From Stenogyne calaminthoides (taxonomy: Eukaryota > Streptophyta > Magnoliopsida > Lamiales > Lamiaceae), in NCBI GenBank assembly GCA_037126765.1, contig JBBCBC010000012.1:3844001-3908000 (forward strand): 64,000 nucleotides of DNA. The letters run 5' to 3'. A model generated the notes under the pieces. It was not told the DNA's origin. It worked only from the letters and a program-made list of their open reading frames with translations, and did no database searches. A program made the translations under genes and the position numbers. Position 1 is the first letter of the stretch; each line of letters begins with the position of its first letter. Of this stretch, positions 12,167-22,870 are shown one piece after another.

Positions 12167-14189
12167 CTAGAAAGGCACGTTCAAGGTCACTTTCTTGAAA
12201 ATTTCTAAGAATTTGGTGAACTTATCATCTAGCTTCTTCTTCATGAAATGTTGAGGAAAAGGTGGTGGAATGGGGGTTTTAGGAATTCCCCATCCATCAC
12301 ACTCAACCTTCTCATTTTTCTCTTTTAACTCCTTAGCCATCTTCCATTTAGGAACTCTATTCTCCTCAACACCTTCCTTCTCAACACAAGTATCCTCAAC
12401 AACAATCTCCTCCTCCTTATCGTTCTTTTCAACATCTTCCTTTTCTCCCTCGTCATCCTCCAAAGGCATGCTCGGCCCATCATACCTCGTACCACTCCTC
12501 AATGCAACGACCTTACAATGTTCTCTAGGATTTGCCTCCGTCGTGGAGGGGAACTTCCCTTTATCCTTCCCTTGGCTTGAGGATGCCACTTGCCCTAGTT
12601 GGAATTCCAAATTCTTCAATTGGCTTGAAAGAGATGTAATAGCGTTTGGAATATTTCCAAGGTTCTTCAAGTCTTCTTCAATCTTATCAAACCATTGATT
12701 TGAATTTTGAGTTTGTTGGTTTGAAAGATTGATGAAGGTTGCTAGACTATCTTCCAAAGTGGGTCTTCCTTCATTGTTTGGGGCACAGGCTCCGGGATCA
12801 AATCCCGGAGGTAGAGTTAGGGCGGCTTTCGGGTTTGAATATGAAAAGTTTTCATGTTTTCGGAGGTTTTGGTTGTAGGAGTTATTGTGTGGGAAGGCTT
12901 GGGTGTTTTGGTTTATGTTTTGACCTTGGTTTTGGCTAGATGGTTGGTTTTGGTTATTTTGGCCTTGGAAGTTTGATGATGGATTGTTTTGGTGTGAGAA
13001 GTTTTGGGAATGGTTGTTTTGGTAACGATTTTGGTAATTTGAGGATTGGTTTTGGAAGTTTTGGTTGGGATTTTGGTAGTTTGAGGGTTGGTTTTGGAAG
13101 TTTTGGTTGGGATTTTGGTAGTTTGAGGGTTGGTTTTGGAAGTCTTGGTTGGGGTTTTGGTAGTAGTTCCCTTGGAATTGTTGATTCCCTTGGTAGTTTC
13201 CTTGATAGTTGCCCCTTCCCATGTAATTGACTTCCTCAACTTGATTGTCATTCAATGACATCTCCATGTTCCCTCCCAATATTCCTCTCCTTTGGCTTTC
13301 CGCTAACGAATCAACCTTGTTCATTAAAACTCTCATAGCTTCCACCATTGCGTTGTTTGGATCACTATCAACTTGGGAAATCTTTTGAACATCGGACGAC
13401 CAAGTGAAGGTGTTGTTAGCAATCTGATCAATCAATGCTAACCCTTCCTTACTTGTCTTGTCAAAAATCGATCTATCCGACGATGAATCGATGAACATCC
13501 TTGCCTCGTCGCTCAAACCATAGTAGAAATAACTCACAACTTGATCATTTATGAAATTGTGTTGTGGGCACCTCCTTTACATGGCGTTGTACCTCTCCCA
13601 AGCTTCGTATAAGTTTTCCCCACCCCGTTGTCGAAATTGGGCGATCTCCTTCTTGCATTGAAGTGTCATTGCGGGTGGGAAGAAATTCATCAAGAACTTT
13701 TGGCATAACACGTCCCACGAGCTAGGACTATCGGGTGGTAAGTAGACAATCCAACCGTTGGCTTTGTCCCTCAAAGTGAAGGTGAAAGTTCGGGCTCTCC
13801 AAGCATCATCCGTGATCCCATTGATCTTTCTGATGTCAGATACTCAAAAAATTGAGCTATGTGCCTATTCGATCCTCATTCTTCCCTCCCACCAAATTGT
13901 TGCTTTTGGAGCATTTGAATGAGGGCCGGTTTGATTTCAAAGTTGTTAGCCGCTATCGCCGGATGGGCTATGCCATCATAGTGCCTTTGCACTTGTGGGT
14001 TGAAATATTCCCACATCGGGCGATCTCCATTTTCACCCCCTTCCAGATTCATTCGATCATTTTGATTTTCTCCCATTGCTCTTTGTTGGGCTAATCTTCG
14101 ATTCTGATCTCTATTTCTTCTCCTAGCCGCGGTAAACCGATCTCAAGGTCAATTGGAATTGGTTCAATCCCACTTGTCCTTGTGTTCAT
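12167..14189 (-). pseudogene. Gypsy G0 gag, broken
   Basis: Capsid/nucleocapsid precursor of an Athila/Tat-type Gypsy element. The start is the ATG at 14189 (MNTR...), judged from the intact-looking second copy at 22657. Capsid core segments are visible (PMWEYFNPQVQRHYDG, GENLYEAWERYNAM, YYGLSDEARMF), followed by a Gln/Asn-rich tail with three to four repeats of NPNQNFQNQPSNYQ (about 13025-13165) and a charged C-terminus. Small indels at about 13835-13895 shift the frame relative to the second copy, TAA at 13577-13579 stops it, and TAG at 12167-12169 ends the frame where gag would run into pol. Confidence 0.88.
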
Positions 14190-14317
14190 GAACACCTAGC
14201 AAATCAACAAAAACCACAATCTCCAATCCAACTATTAGCAAGGTTAGTTACTAAAAAGAAAAAAGACACTAGTAATCACGTTCAATCGAACAACTAGTTA
14301 TACTCAACACAACCTAG

Positions 14318-14411
14318 TATTAGGTTCGTGTAGGTGACATTAGATGACACGGACTACTCGAGGCGTGTTGTAGTATACTTAAAAAGCGCACTTTGAGTAT
14401 AAGTGGGAGAT
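14318..14411 (+). other. Copia X 3' tail and polypurine tract
   Basis: A non-coding Copia tail (GTGTAGGTGACATTAGATG..., also present at 22778-22870 and, inverted, near 61930-61990) ends with AAGTGGGAGA (14401-14410), the polypurine tract, one base before the LTR TG. Its left edge joins Gypsy leader sequence directly at CCTAG, so the rest of the Copia internal region is missing here. Confidence 0.8.
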
Positions 14412-16264
14412 TGTTGGGATTATACTGAAAAGTATGCTTTTACTTTGTATAATCGAAACTGAATTTTCCGACTTATTTACTGAAATAAATTGTTTATCAC
14501 TGATGCTTTAAATATAATTGAATGTTATATATATTTACCGTTATAACTGCTCAATAATTAAATGCGTGTTACATCAGTAGTTAATTTAGTGATACCAGAT
14601 CACAGAAGATTAAATTAATAGTTCCTTGTAACTAAAAGTACGACATTCACGACCTAGATGGAAATGAACAACCATCGTGAAAGGTTGAGGTGTAAGGCTC
14701 AGATTTTTTTGTCTTGACCAAGAGATTACACTAGTGCATGACTGATGCAATCGGAATCGGACTTCTCTGAGAGTATAAATTCTTGAAATCAACGAGGAAG
14801 AATTAGACCTCGATCGTTCGTTGTTTCTTAACCTTCGTCCCTTAAATAGGATCACGTGGGATTGGTAACTATTGCTTTGACTTATCATGGGTAGCGAATC
14901 GGAGAGAGATTCAATACTTTTTATCTTGGGGCAATATTATTGGTCACATGTGATTGCTAAGATTTAATACGAAGAATCGCAGCAAGCACGCTTGCTTGAT
15001 TTGCCCCCTTTGGGAGGTTCATAAGCTTTTATCATACCAAATCTTGCAAGTAGAATTTGTTTCCCAGATGGATAATAATGTTGAACCGTTCCTCGACCAA
15101 GGACAAAAGATATTAATTAACGGAAAGCTATTTCAGTGGCTTGAATTAATTAATGGGTTAGATAATCTTAAACACGGGAAATAATGATCGGGAGCCATAT
15201 TGACTGTAATATGGGTTAAGATGGATAGTGCAATATTAATTATGTAGTGGGATTAATTAATATTTATGGGCTTGAATTATATTGTGGCTCAATATTAGAT
15301 ATTCAAGATCCATTAGAAGGTCCAATCTTAATTCTCCTAAAGGCAACCTGAGTAGCCCAACATATAGTCCAATAACTGAAAAGGTGATTAAAATAAAATA
15401 AATATTGTTGCTTAATATTTCTCTAAATTTTCGAAAATTATGGATAAAAGAGGGAGAAAGATTTTCTTTGAATTTTGTTATGGAATGAAGATATGTATTC
15501 TTGGAATACAAGATTATCTCATTAAATTCAAGAAATCTCCCACTTGGTTATTCATGAGGTAAATTTCGAAATTTTGAAAATATAGTGGGCAAGAAAGATT
15601 TTCTTGATTTTCTTGAAAAGATATTATGGAAGATATGTATTTCTTGAAATACAAGAATATCTCATAAATTCAAGAAGATCCAAATCTTGGATTCTTGTGA
15701 CACTTAATTTTTCGAAAATCATCCATAAAATAGAGGAGGTGTATTTTTGTGGAATATTTTAATTATGGGAAAAAGAATATAAGTGATATATTCAAGATTT
15801 CTTGGTGACCAAGAAAAGTCTTTTCCCACATTGAAATATCACTAAAATTTCGTCCAACCCCCCTCTTATAAATAGGGGATGATTAGTTCATTCCAAGTAC
15901 AATTCCATGTGCTGGAAATATTAGCAAATCCACGAAAGTGGTGCAACAAAGTTTATTTTTTTCCTTTTGTTAATTGTTCATGAAGTATCCTTCCACCGGA
16001 TTGTCGAGCAAGGGCTAAGGAATACTTGGGAAGTCCTTTTTGGTTAGTCCGTCCGACCAAAGTCACCGGCATCCCGAGAGGTACGTTCACGTAAACCCGT
16101 AGATTCCGCATGCGTAGGTTTTACGTGGCATTTTATATGCATGATTTGTTGTTGCAATTATTATTTGAATTAATATAGGATTAATTCATGCTAGTAATAA
16201 TTAATGAATTTAATTTGTATTTAAATATTCACCCCGAATAGATCTGTGTAACTCATTCCCAACA
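14412..16264 (+). repeat. LTR X1 of Copia family X
   Basis: 1853 bases, TGTTGGGATTATACTG ... CATTCCCAACA. The TATA box is TATAAATA at 15867-15874, in CCCTCT...GGGG context. It is followed on the right by a primer site and preceded on the left by a polypurine tract, so it serves structurally as both a 3' and a 5' LTR in this array. Confidence 0.9.
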
Positions 16265-16265
16265 A

Positions 16266-16281
16266 ATCGGTATCGTGAGCC
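16266..16281 (+). promoter_or_regulatory. Primer binding site, initiator tRNA-Met type
   Basis: ATCGGTATCGTGAGCC lies two bases after LTR X1. It resembles the plant Copia consensus TGGTATCAGAGC complementary to the 3' end of initiator methionine tRNA, with a few substitutions. Confidence 0.75.
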
Positions 16282-17716
16282 ACTTGTTTTGCTCAATTTT
16301 TTAAATTGTAATTTAATTTGTGGACATTAAATTTGATATTGGATAGTAGAATCAAGTAGATCTGCTTTTGCGGTATCCAATTGTCATGGATTTTAATGTT
16401 TTATTTTGCATGCATATAAACTGTGGTTTTTTAATTCGATTCGTTTGGATTTGTTTTGCCTCGTGAGAAAATCCACGAGTAGACTAGGATTTGTTTGATT
16501 TGATCAATGTAATAGACTAGTCTAGATCTAGGTTTATTTATTTTTGTAAATAAATTGGAAGAGATGAAGAATTAAAAGGACGAAATCCGTAACCAGGCGT
16601 AGGCGGCGGCGGGGGCGCGCACTGGCACGCATGGGCGCAGGGCGAGGCCGGGCGGGCGAGCGCGCGAGGATGCAGGCCGGCGCACGGGCGGTGCGTGCTC
16701 CAGGCCGGGCGGACGCCGCGGGCGCGCGCGCACGGGCGCGCGCGGAGACGCGGGCGAGGCCGATGTCGCGGGCGAGGCGGAGGCGGGCGAGCGCGCGCGC
16801 GTCGCCTGCCGAGGACTGCCGACCCCTGCCGACTCCTGCCGAGGCGTGCCGAGGCGCTGGCGGGCGTGGCCTGCCAGGCGGTGCCGAGGCTGCCTAGGCT
16901 GTCCCAGGCCAAGCGGCCGGCCGGATGCGGGCGTGCATCCCGGCTGCGAGCTGCTTGGCGTGGCGGTTCGAGACGAAGTATTTTTTTTCGAGACGAACGA
17001 GTGGGAGAAATTCGAGACGTGTTTCTTCAAGATCAAGCCAAGAAAAATCAAACCATGACAATTGGATAATTTGTGCCCAATATGTTTATTTTTCTGTTTT
17101 GCTTGATTTATTTGTGCTATCTTATGCTTTATTTAATTTGTTTAAATGTGTTTGCATGAGGGTTGCCAAATTGAAAAATCTCAACTTCAAAATTACTAAG
17201 TATGTTTTAAATAATTAATTGACAATTTTATTCCGGATAATAAAATTGAATTAATTTTGACCTCCATGATTTATTTATTTGTGAATTCTTTTGGAGAAAT
17301 TCCCCCACTGGACGGTCAAAAGATAGGTTTCACATGAATGAATTCCAAACGGATGATTGTGGGTTATTACTAGTGGCGACGATGACCCTCCCACGAGGCT
17401 CGATCAAAGCGAAATAGTAATCTGTATTTTAATCATGGTTATTACTTAGGTATAAAATTGATATGCATATACTTCCCCAGTCCCCTGTCAATTTTATATT
17501 TGGTCAAGGGGATATTAAAGGTTTATGTAATCGTTTGTTTGTAACACGCTTGAATGTGTTTAAATAATGACCCACCCCACGGGCTTATTTAAACTGTTTT
17601 GAGATATTGGCTGATGCATGTTCATATTTTTTTTAGATTTTAAAATATGATGAAATGTGATCGAACCTTGTGTTATACTTGTGCTATTGCATATAGTTGT
17701 TTATTTCGATTCAAAT
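16282..17716 (+). other. Copia X leader with a GC-rich island
   Basis: Non-coding leader. About 16585-16960 is extremely GC- and CpG-rich (runs of GCGCGCG and GGCGAG), flanked by AT-rich DNA on both sides. Open frames on both strands through it translate to Ala/Arg/Pro-rich low-complexity sequence, which I take as a compositional by-product. The AT-rich part from 17060 on has no gene. Confidence 0.65.
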
Positions 17717-18560
17717 ATGTCGCTACCTTTTAATCCAATTGTTATTATACTTAAAAGTCAATACAATATGTATGGAAACTATATTGATTGGAAAATTATA
17801 ATTGTCCTAATCGCACAAAAGCACAAGTGGATTTTGACACACAAAAATCAGATGAGCCAACTGACGAGTCAAAACATGCGGGACTCATCAGATCACCTTG
17901 CGAGAGATGTCGTCGTTGAAATGGTGGAGGAAAAAACCCGTAAGGGATTACGTCCTCAAAATAGATGGCCCATCCCCGAACAAACTTGAGATTCGAAAAA
18001 AGACAGATATGATCTAGAGACTCGGATGAATTTGGTACTTCATTCTCTGCCCGAGAAAGGTTTTTGAGCATTTTGGCCTCGCTAGCTAATTTGTTGCAAA
18101 CTTTTGGACTCGGCAAAATGATGATAAGGCACCAAACTCAAGCTTTGATGACAAGTGGTCCGCCTTTCATCTTCTAGGCCAAGGGTAGGCAAGATAAAGA
18201 AGAGGACCAAAGGCCATAAGCAATAAAACTCAACTATTGCCAAGGGCAATGGTAAGATGAGGAATGCTTGTTGAGTCGAGGAAAATCCAAAGAGAAGTGC
18301 TTAAGGCTGCGGTGAGAGAGGACAATGGAGGTTTTGCTGTTCCAACCCCAAAAGGGACGGAAAAGAAAGGTAATTCTCACACACTAGTTGTTGAAACTTG
18401 TTTAGCGGGCGATATACTTCTCATTCGTTGGTGGTTGATACGAGATCCACTAATCATGTTGGCTTCACGGGTTCTAAATGATCCCAAGAACGTAGTGGGA
18501 GTGAGATACTCATCACAATCGGGCAACGTTATTTAAAGTAGAAGACATTGCAATGCTACG
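17717..18560 (+). pseudogene. Copia X gag, heavily decayed
   Basis: Starts at the ATG at 17717 with MSLPFNPIV and YGNYIDWK, the usual Copia gag opening, and runs to a stop at 17987-17989. Further gag code follows only in scattered frames: an SKVCNK-like region, a CCHC knuckle remnant (about 18265-18310) and a protease remnant (about 18430-18470). The zinc-knuckle cysteines and the protease aspartate region can be placed only approximately. It is more degraded than Copia A. Confidence 0.65.
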
Positions 18561-18655
18561 TAAGTGGCAAATATTGCAATGCTACTAAGTAATAACGATT
18601 ATTGCAATACTACGCAAGTAGCAGACATTGCAATGCTACATGAGTAGCGAAGCAA
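18538..18655 (+). repeat. Tandem repeat of about 30 bp within Copia X
   Basis: Four imperfect copies of a unit containing CATTGCAATGCTACGTAAGT, with variants CAATACTACGCAAGTAG and CAATGCTACATGAGTAG, lie between the gag and integrase remnants. Comparable Copia elements have no such array here. Confidence 0.8.
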
Positions 18656-21490
18656 GCGATGGGAGAAGTGCACCTATCTTTTGAAGATAAAGTTTTTTGA
18701 GATTATCTTTGTGTTCCCGGTTTTAGAAAGAATTCACTTTCGGTTTCTAAAATTCGATTAAAGGACACTAAGTTTCTTCTAATAAGAATGACATCATTTT
18801 TTAAATGATGAGTGTATCTTCATACGGGACATTGATGGAAAATCTCTATACAATTAACTCGTGCACACCACTCACGAAATGTATCCTATAACACATCAAC
18901 TATTTCCGAGAAAAGAAAAACGTTCATCGACGCGTGAATGAGAGACACTTCTTTGGCATCTAAGATTAGGTCATATAAATCCAAAGAGGATCCAAAGGTT
19001 GGTGAAAGATGGTTCAACGGAGCGTCTCCAAGTTGAATCGATTCCAACTGCGAATCATGTTTGGAGGGTAATATGACCAAGATGGCATTTGGAGCCAAGG
19101 GAATGGGGCTAAAGAAGTGTTAGAGATCGCTCACATAGATGTATGTAGTCAAATGTCAACCAAAGCAAGAGGAGGTTATGAGTAATTTTATTGATGATTA
19201 CTCAAGGTACATTTTCCTTATGAAGCATGAATCGAGACCTTTGAAAATTCTAAAGAATTTAAGGCTCAAGCGAGAGAATCATATGGAAAAACGTATCAAG
19301 TCTCTACGATCCGATCGTGGAAGCAAATACCTCGGCGATGAGTTTTTGTACTACTTATCGATGAAGGGATTATATCCCAAATTTCATTTTAAAACCCTCA
19401 ACAAAACGGGGTTTGCAGAGCGAAACAACAAAATTCTTTTGGAAATGGTTAGATCAATGATGAGTCATACGGATCTTCCCGAGTCGCTTACGGGTCATGC
19501 CTTGGAAAAACAAATGACTTACATTCTGAACTTGGTGCTATCCAAATCGGTTCCCGTAACCCCAAAGAATTGTGGACCCAAGCGCAAGTCTAGTATGAGA
19601 CACATGAGAACTTTGGGGGTGTCCGCCCCTACGTGTTGGACAAGGAAACCGTAAAATTGGATCCTCGATCGAGAATTAAGGCTGTTTTTGTAGGATACCC
19701 CTAGGAACAAAAAGGGTGAATGTTCTATAGTTTCAAGATCAAAAGGTGGACATCCACACCCACTTTAGATTTTGGAAGAAAAACTATAGAACCAAAGAAA
19801 ACCTGTATGAGATTACCTTAAATGAGCTTAGAGGGCAAACCTCAAAGTCTTGATCATATTGCTTAGATGATATACCAAACGATACGTTTTCTGGCAACCG
19901 AGCCTCGTTATAGTGGGAGGGTTGTTAGACAACCCGAGAGATTCATGGGAATAGGAGAGTCCTCGGACTTGATTCCCGAATCGCACCCGTGGACATATGA
20001 CGAGGCAATCCAAGATTAGGATGCGCGGTTTCTTGTAAAGAATGAAAGCCAAGTGGGTTCTATGTTTCATAATAGAGTGTGGGAGCTAGTCGAACCACTT
20101 AATGGGGTCAAACCCATTAGATGCAAGTGGGTATATAAGAGGAAAAGCGGACGGAAAGTTGAAACCTTTTAAAGCAAGACTAATGGCAAAAAGGTTATAC
20201 TCGAGAAAGAAAGGGATCGATTATGAGGAAACTTTTTTCGCCAGTAGCCATGCTTAAGTCCATCCGTATTCTCTTATCGATTCTTTGCGCATTTTCGACG
20301 TTGAAATCGGCAAATGGATGTCAAGATGGTTTTCCTTAACGGAAGTCTTGATGAAGAGATCTATATGCAACAACCCCAAGGTTTCATTGAAACAAAGCCA
20401 AGAACATCTTGTTTGTAAGCTCAAGAAGTCCATTTACGGACTCAAATCAGGCATCGAGCTTGGAACCAAAGTTTTGATCATGTAATAAAGTCTTATGGGT
20501 TTGATCAAAACAAGTTTGAAAGTTGTGTGTATAAAAAGCGTTTGAATCGCATTGGTATTCTTAGTACTATCGTAGATGACATTGTGATCATCGGGACGAT
20601 GTGAAGGTGTGATTAGAGGCGTAAGGGCATGGTTTCAAAACAGTTTGATATGAAAAGACTTAGGGAAAGCGGGACATATCCTTGGGATCAAGATTACTCG
20701 AGATTGCGGAAAAGGATGATCGGGTTATCGCAAGTTTCATACATAGACACTGGTTTTTTGAAATAATTCAGCATGCAAGATTCCAAGAAAGGATTCGTAC
20801 CTTTCAGACTTGGAATCCATCTATCCAAGAAAATGTTCCCTAAGACGAAAAGGAGATAGATGACATGAAAGGTATTCCTTGTGCTTCGGCTGTCGGAAAC
20901 CTTATGTATGCATTGTTGTGTACAAGACCGGATATCTGCTTTGTCGTAGGCATGATAGCAAGATATCAAAGTAACCCAGGAAAGCGCGTTGATCTACGAT
21001 TAAAAACATTACAAGTGTCCGAAAAAGAACTCGGATAGAATGTTGATTTATCAGTCAGATACTCCAATCCCCATCAGCTACACGGACTCGGATTTCCAAT
21101 CAGGTTTAGATTCCAGAAATTATATGCCTCAGTTAGTGTGTTTCCATTTGGGAAGTGTAGCCATCCAATGGACGAGTGTGAAGCAGAAATGCATCACTAA
21201 CTCAACCATGGAAGTCGGGTAAGTAGCTGCTTATGAAGCAGTGAAAGAACCGATTAGGCTCTAGATCTTCTTAGTGGACTTGGATGGTGTTCTGAATTTG
21301 TCTAGCAATATATGCTAGGGGCAGTTGCAAATTCAAGAGAACCAAGAGTCCACGAGTCAAACAAACACGTTAAAGGAAAAACATCTTATACGAGAAATCG
21401 TTAAGAGAGGAGATATAGATGTGACAAAGATAGCGTCTGAGGACAGCCTAGCAGATCCATTCACAAAGCGTCTGCCTCTAAATACATTCG
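18656..21490 (+). pseudogene. Copia X pol (integrase, RT, RNase H), heavily decayed
   Basis: Integrase remnants are readable at 19139-19654 (FIDDYSRYIF, SLRSDRGSKYL, LLEMVRSMMSHTDLPESL). Reverse transcriptase pieces run through 20090-20970: KPIRCKWVYKRK, then CKLKKSIYGLK, then a degenerate active site and GIPCASAVGNLMYALL. RNase H pieces lie at 21040-21490 (YTDSDFQSG, QWTSVKQKC, ADPFTKRLPLNTF). Frameshifts occur every 100-200 bases. At 21490 the code runs without a stop into inverted Gypsy gag sequence. Confidence 0.8.
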
Positions 21491-22657
21491 GTTTTGGTAA
21501 TTTGAGGATTGGTTTTGGAAGTTTTGGTTGGGATTTTGGTAGTTTGAGGGTTGGTTTTGGAAGTTTTGGTTGGGATTTTGGTAGTTTGAGGGTTGGTTTT
21601 GGAAGTCTTGGTTGGGGTTTTGGTAGTAATTCCCTTGGAATTGTTGATTCCCTTGGTAGTTTCCTTGATAGTTGCCCCTTCCCATGTAATTGACTTCCTC
21701 AACTTGATTGTCATTCAATGACATCTCCATGTTCCCTCCCAATATTCCTCTCCTTTGGCTTTCCGCTAACGAATCAACCTTGTTCATTAAAACTCTCATA
21801 GCTTCCACCATTGCGTTGTTTGAATCACTATCAACTTGGGAAATCTTTTGAACATCGGACGACCAAGTGAAGGTGTTGTTAGCAATCCGATCAATCAATG
21901 CTAACCCTTCCTTACCTGTCTTGTCAAAAATCGATCTATCCGACGATGAATCGATGAACATCCTTGCCTCGTCGCTCAAACCATAGTAGAAATAACTCAC
22001 AACTTGATCATTTATGAAATTGTGTTGTGGGCACCTCCTTTACATGGCGTTGTACCTCTCCCAAGCTTCGTATAAGTTTTCCCCACCCCGTTGTTGAAAT
22101 TGGGTGATCTCCTTCTTGCATTGAAGTGTCATTGCGGGTGGGAAGAAATTCATCAAGAACTTTTGGCATAACACGTCTCACGAGCCAAGACTATCGGGTG
22201 GTAAGGAGACAATCCAACCGTTGGCTTTGTCCCTCAAAGTGAAGGTGAAAGTTCGGGCTCTCCAAGCATCATCCATGATCCCATTGATCTTTACAGTATC
22301 CGCATACTCAAAAAATTGAGCTATGTGCCTATTCGGATCCTCATTCTTCCCTCCACCAAATTGTTGCTTTTGGAGCATTTGAATGAGGGCCGGTTTGATT
22401 TCAAAGTTGTTAGCCGCTATCGCCGGATGGGCTATGCCATCATAGTGCCTTTGCACTTGTGGGTTGAAATATTCCCACATCGGGCGACCTCCATTTTCAC
22501 CCCCTTCCAGATTCATTCGATCATTTTGATTTTCTCCCATTGCTCTTTGTTGGGCTAATCTTCGATTCTGGTCTCTATTTCTTCTCCTAGCCGTGGCTTC
22601 GATCTCAAGGTCAATTGGAATTGGTTCAATCCCACTTGTCCTTGTGTTCATGAACAC
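21491..22657 (-). pseudogene. Second copy of Gypsy G0 gag (fragment)
   Basis: Near-identical to 13021-14189. The start ATG is at 22657 and the N-terminal half reads more cleanly than the other copy (IEPIPIDLEIEATARRRNRD onwards without the 13835-13895 indels). It carries the same in-frame TAA, here at 22040-22042, and is cut on the 3' side inside the Gln/Asn-rich repeats, where it joins the end of Copia RNase H at about 21490. The shared stop shows that both copies descend from an already defective gag. Confidence 0.85.
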
Positions 22658-22870
22658 CTAGCAAATCAACAAAAACCACAATCTCCAATCCAACTATTAG
22701 CAAGGTTAGTTACTAAAAAGAAAAAGACACTAGTAATCACGTTCAACGAACAACTAGTTATACTCAACACAACCTAGTATTAGGTTCGTGTAGGTGACAT
22801 TAGATGACACGGACTACTCGAGACGTGTTGTAGTATACTTAAAAGCAGACTTTGAGTATAAGTGGGAGAT
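22658..22870. other. Second Gypsy leader / Copia tail junction
   Basis: Gypsy leader (22658-22777, ending CCTAG at 22773-22777) joined to the Copia X tail (22778-22870) with its AAGTGGGAGA purine tract. The junction is identical to that at 14317/14318. Confidence 0.8.

Larger units (their letters stand above)
8731..14317 (-). mobile_element. Gypsy G0 internal region (Athila/Tat-like), minus strand
   Basis: Internal part of a Ty3/Gypsy element read on the minus strand: leader (14190-14317), gag, protease, reverse transcriptase, RNase H and integrase in Gypsy order. The element is cut inside the integrase C-terminal part at 8731, and its 3' LTR is missing. Its leader ends with CCTAG at 14313-14317, where Copia sequence begins; the continuation (CCTAG then a tRNA-Asp primer site and LTR) is found at 24318 onward. 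The parts therefore belong to one element split by a 10-kb Copia block. Confidence 0.85.

Noticed and set aside
12913..13251. Lys/Thr-rich and Gly/Phe-rich open frames overlapping the Gypsy gag
   Set aside because: Shadows of the tandem Gln/Asn-rich gag repeat in other frames and on the other strand. The Gly/Phe repeat looked like a structural protein but has no independent support.
16538..17069. Long open frames rich in Ala, Arg and Pro on both strands
   Set aside because: Frames open on both strands through GCGCGC repeats are expected from composition; no start context or domain.
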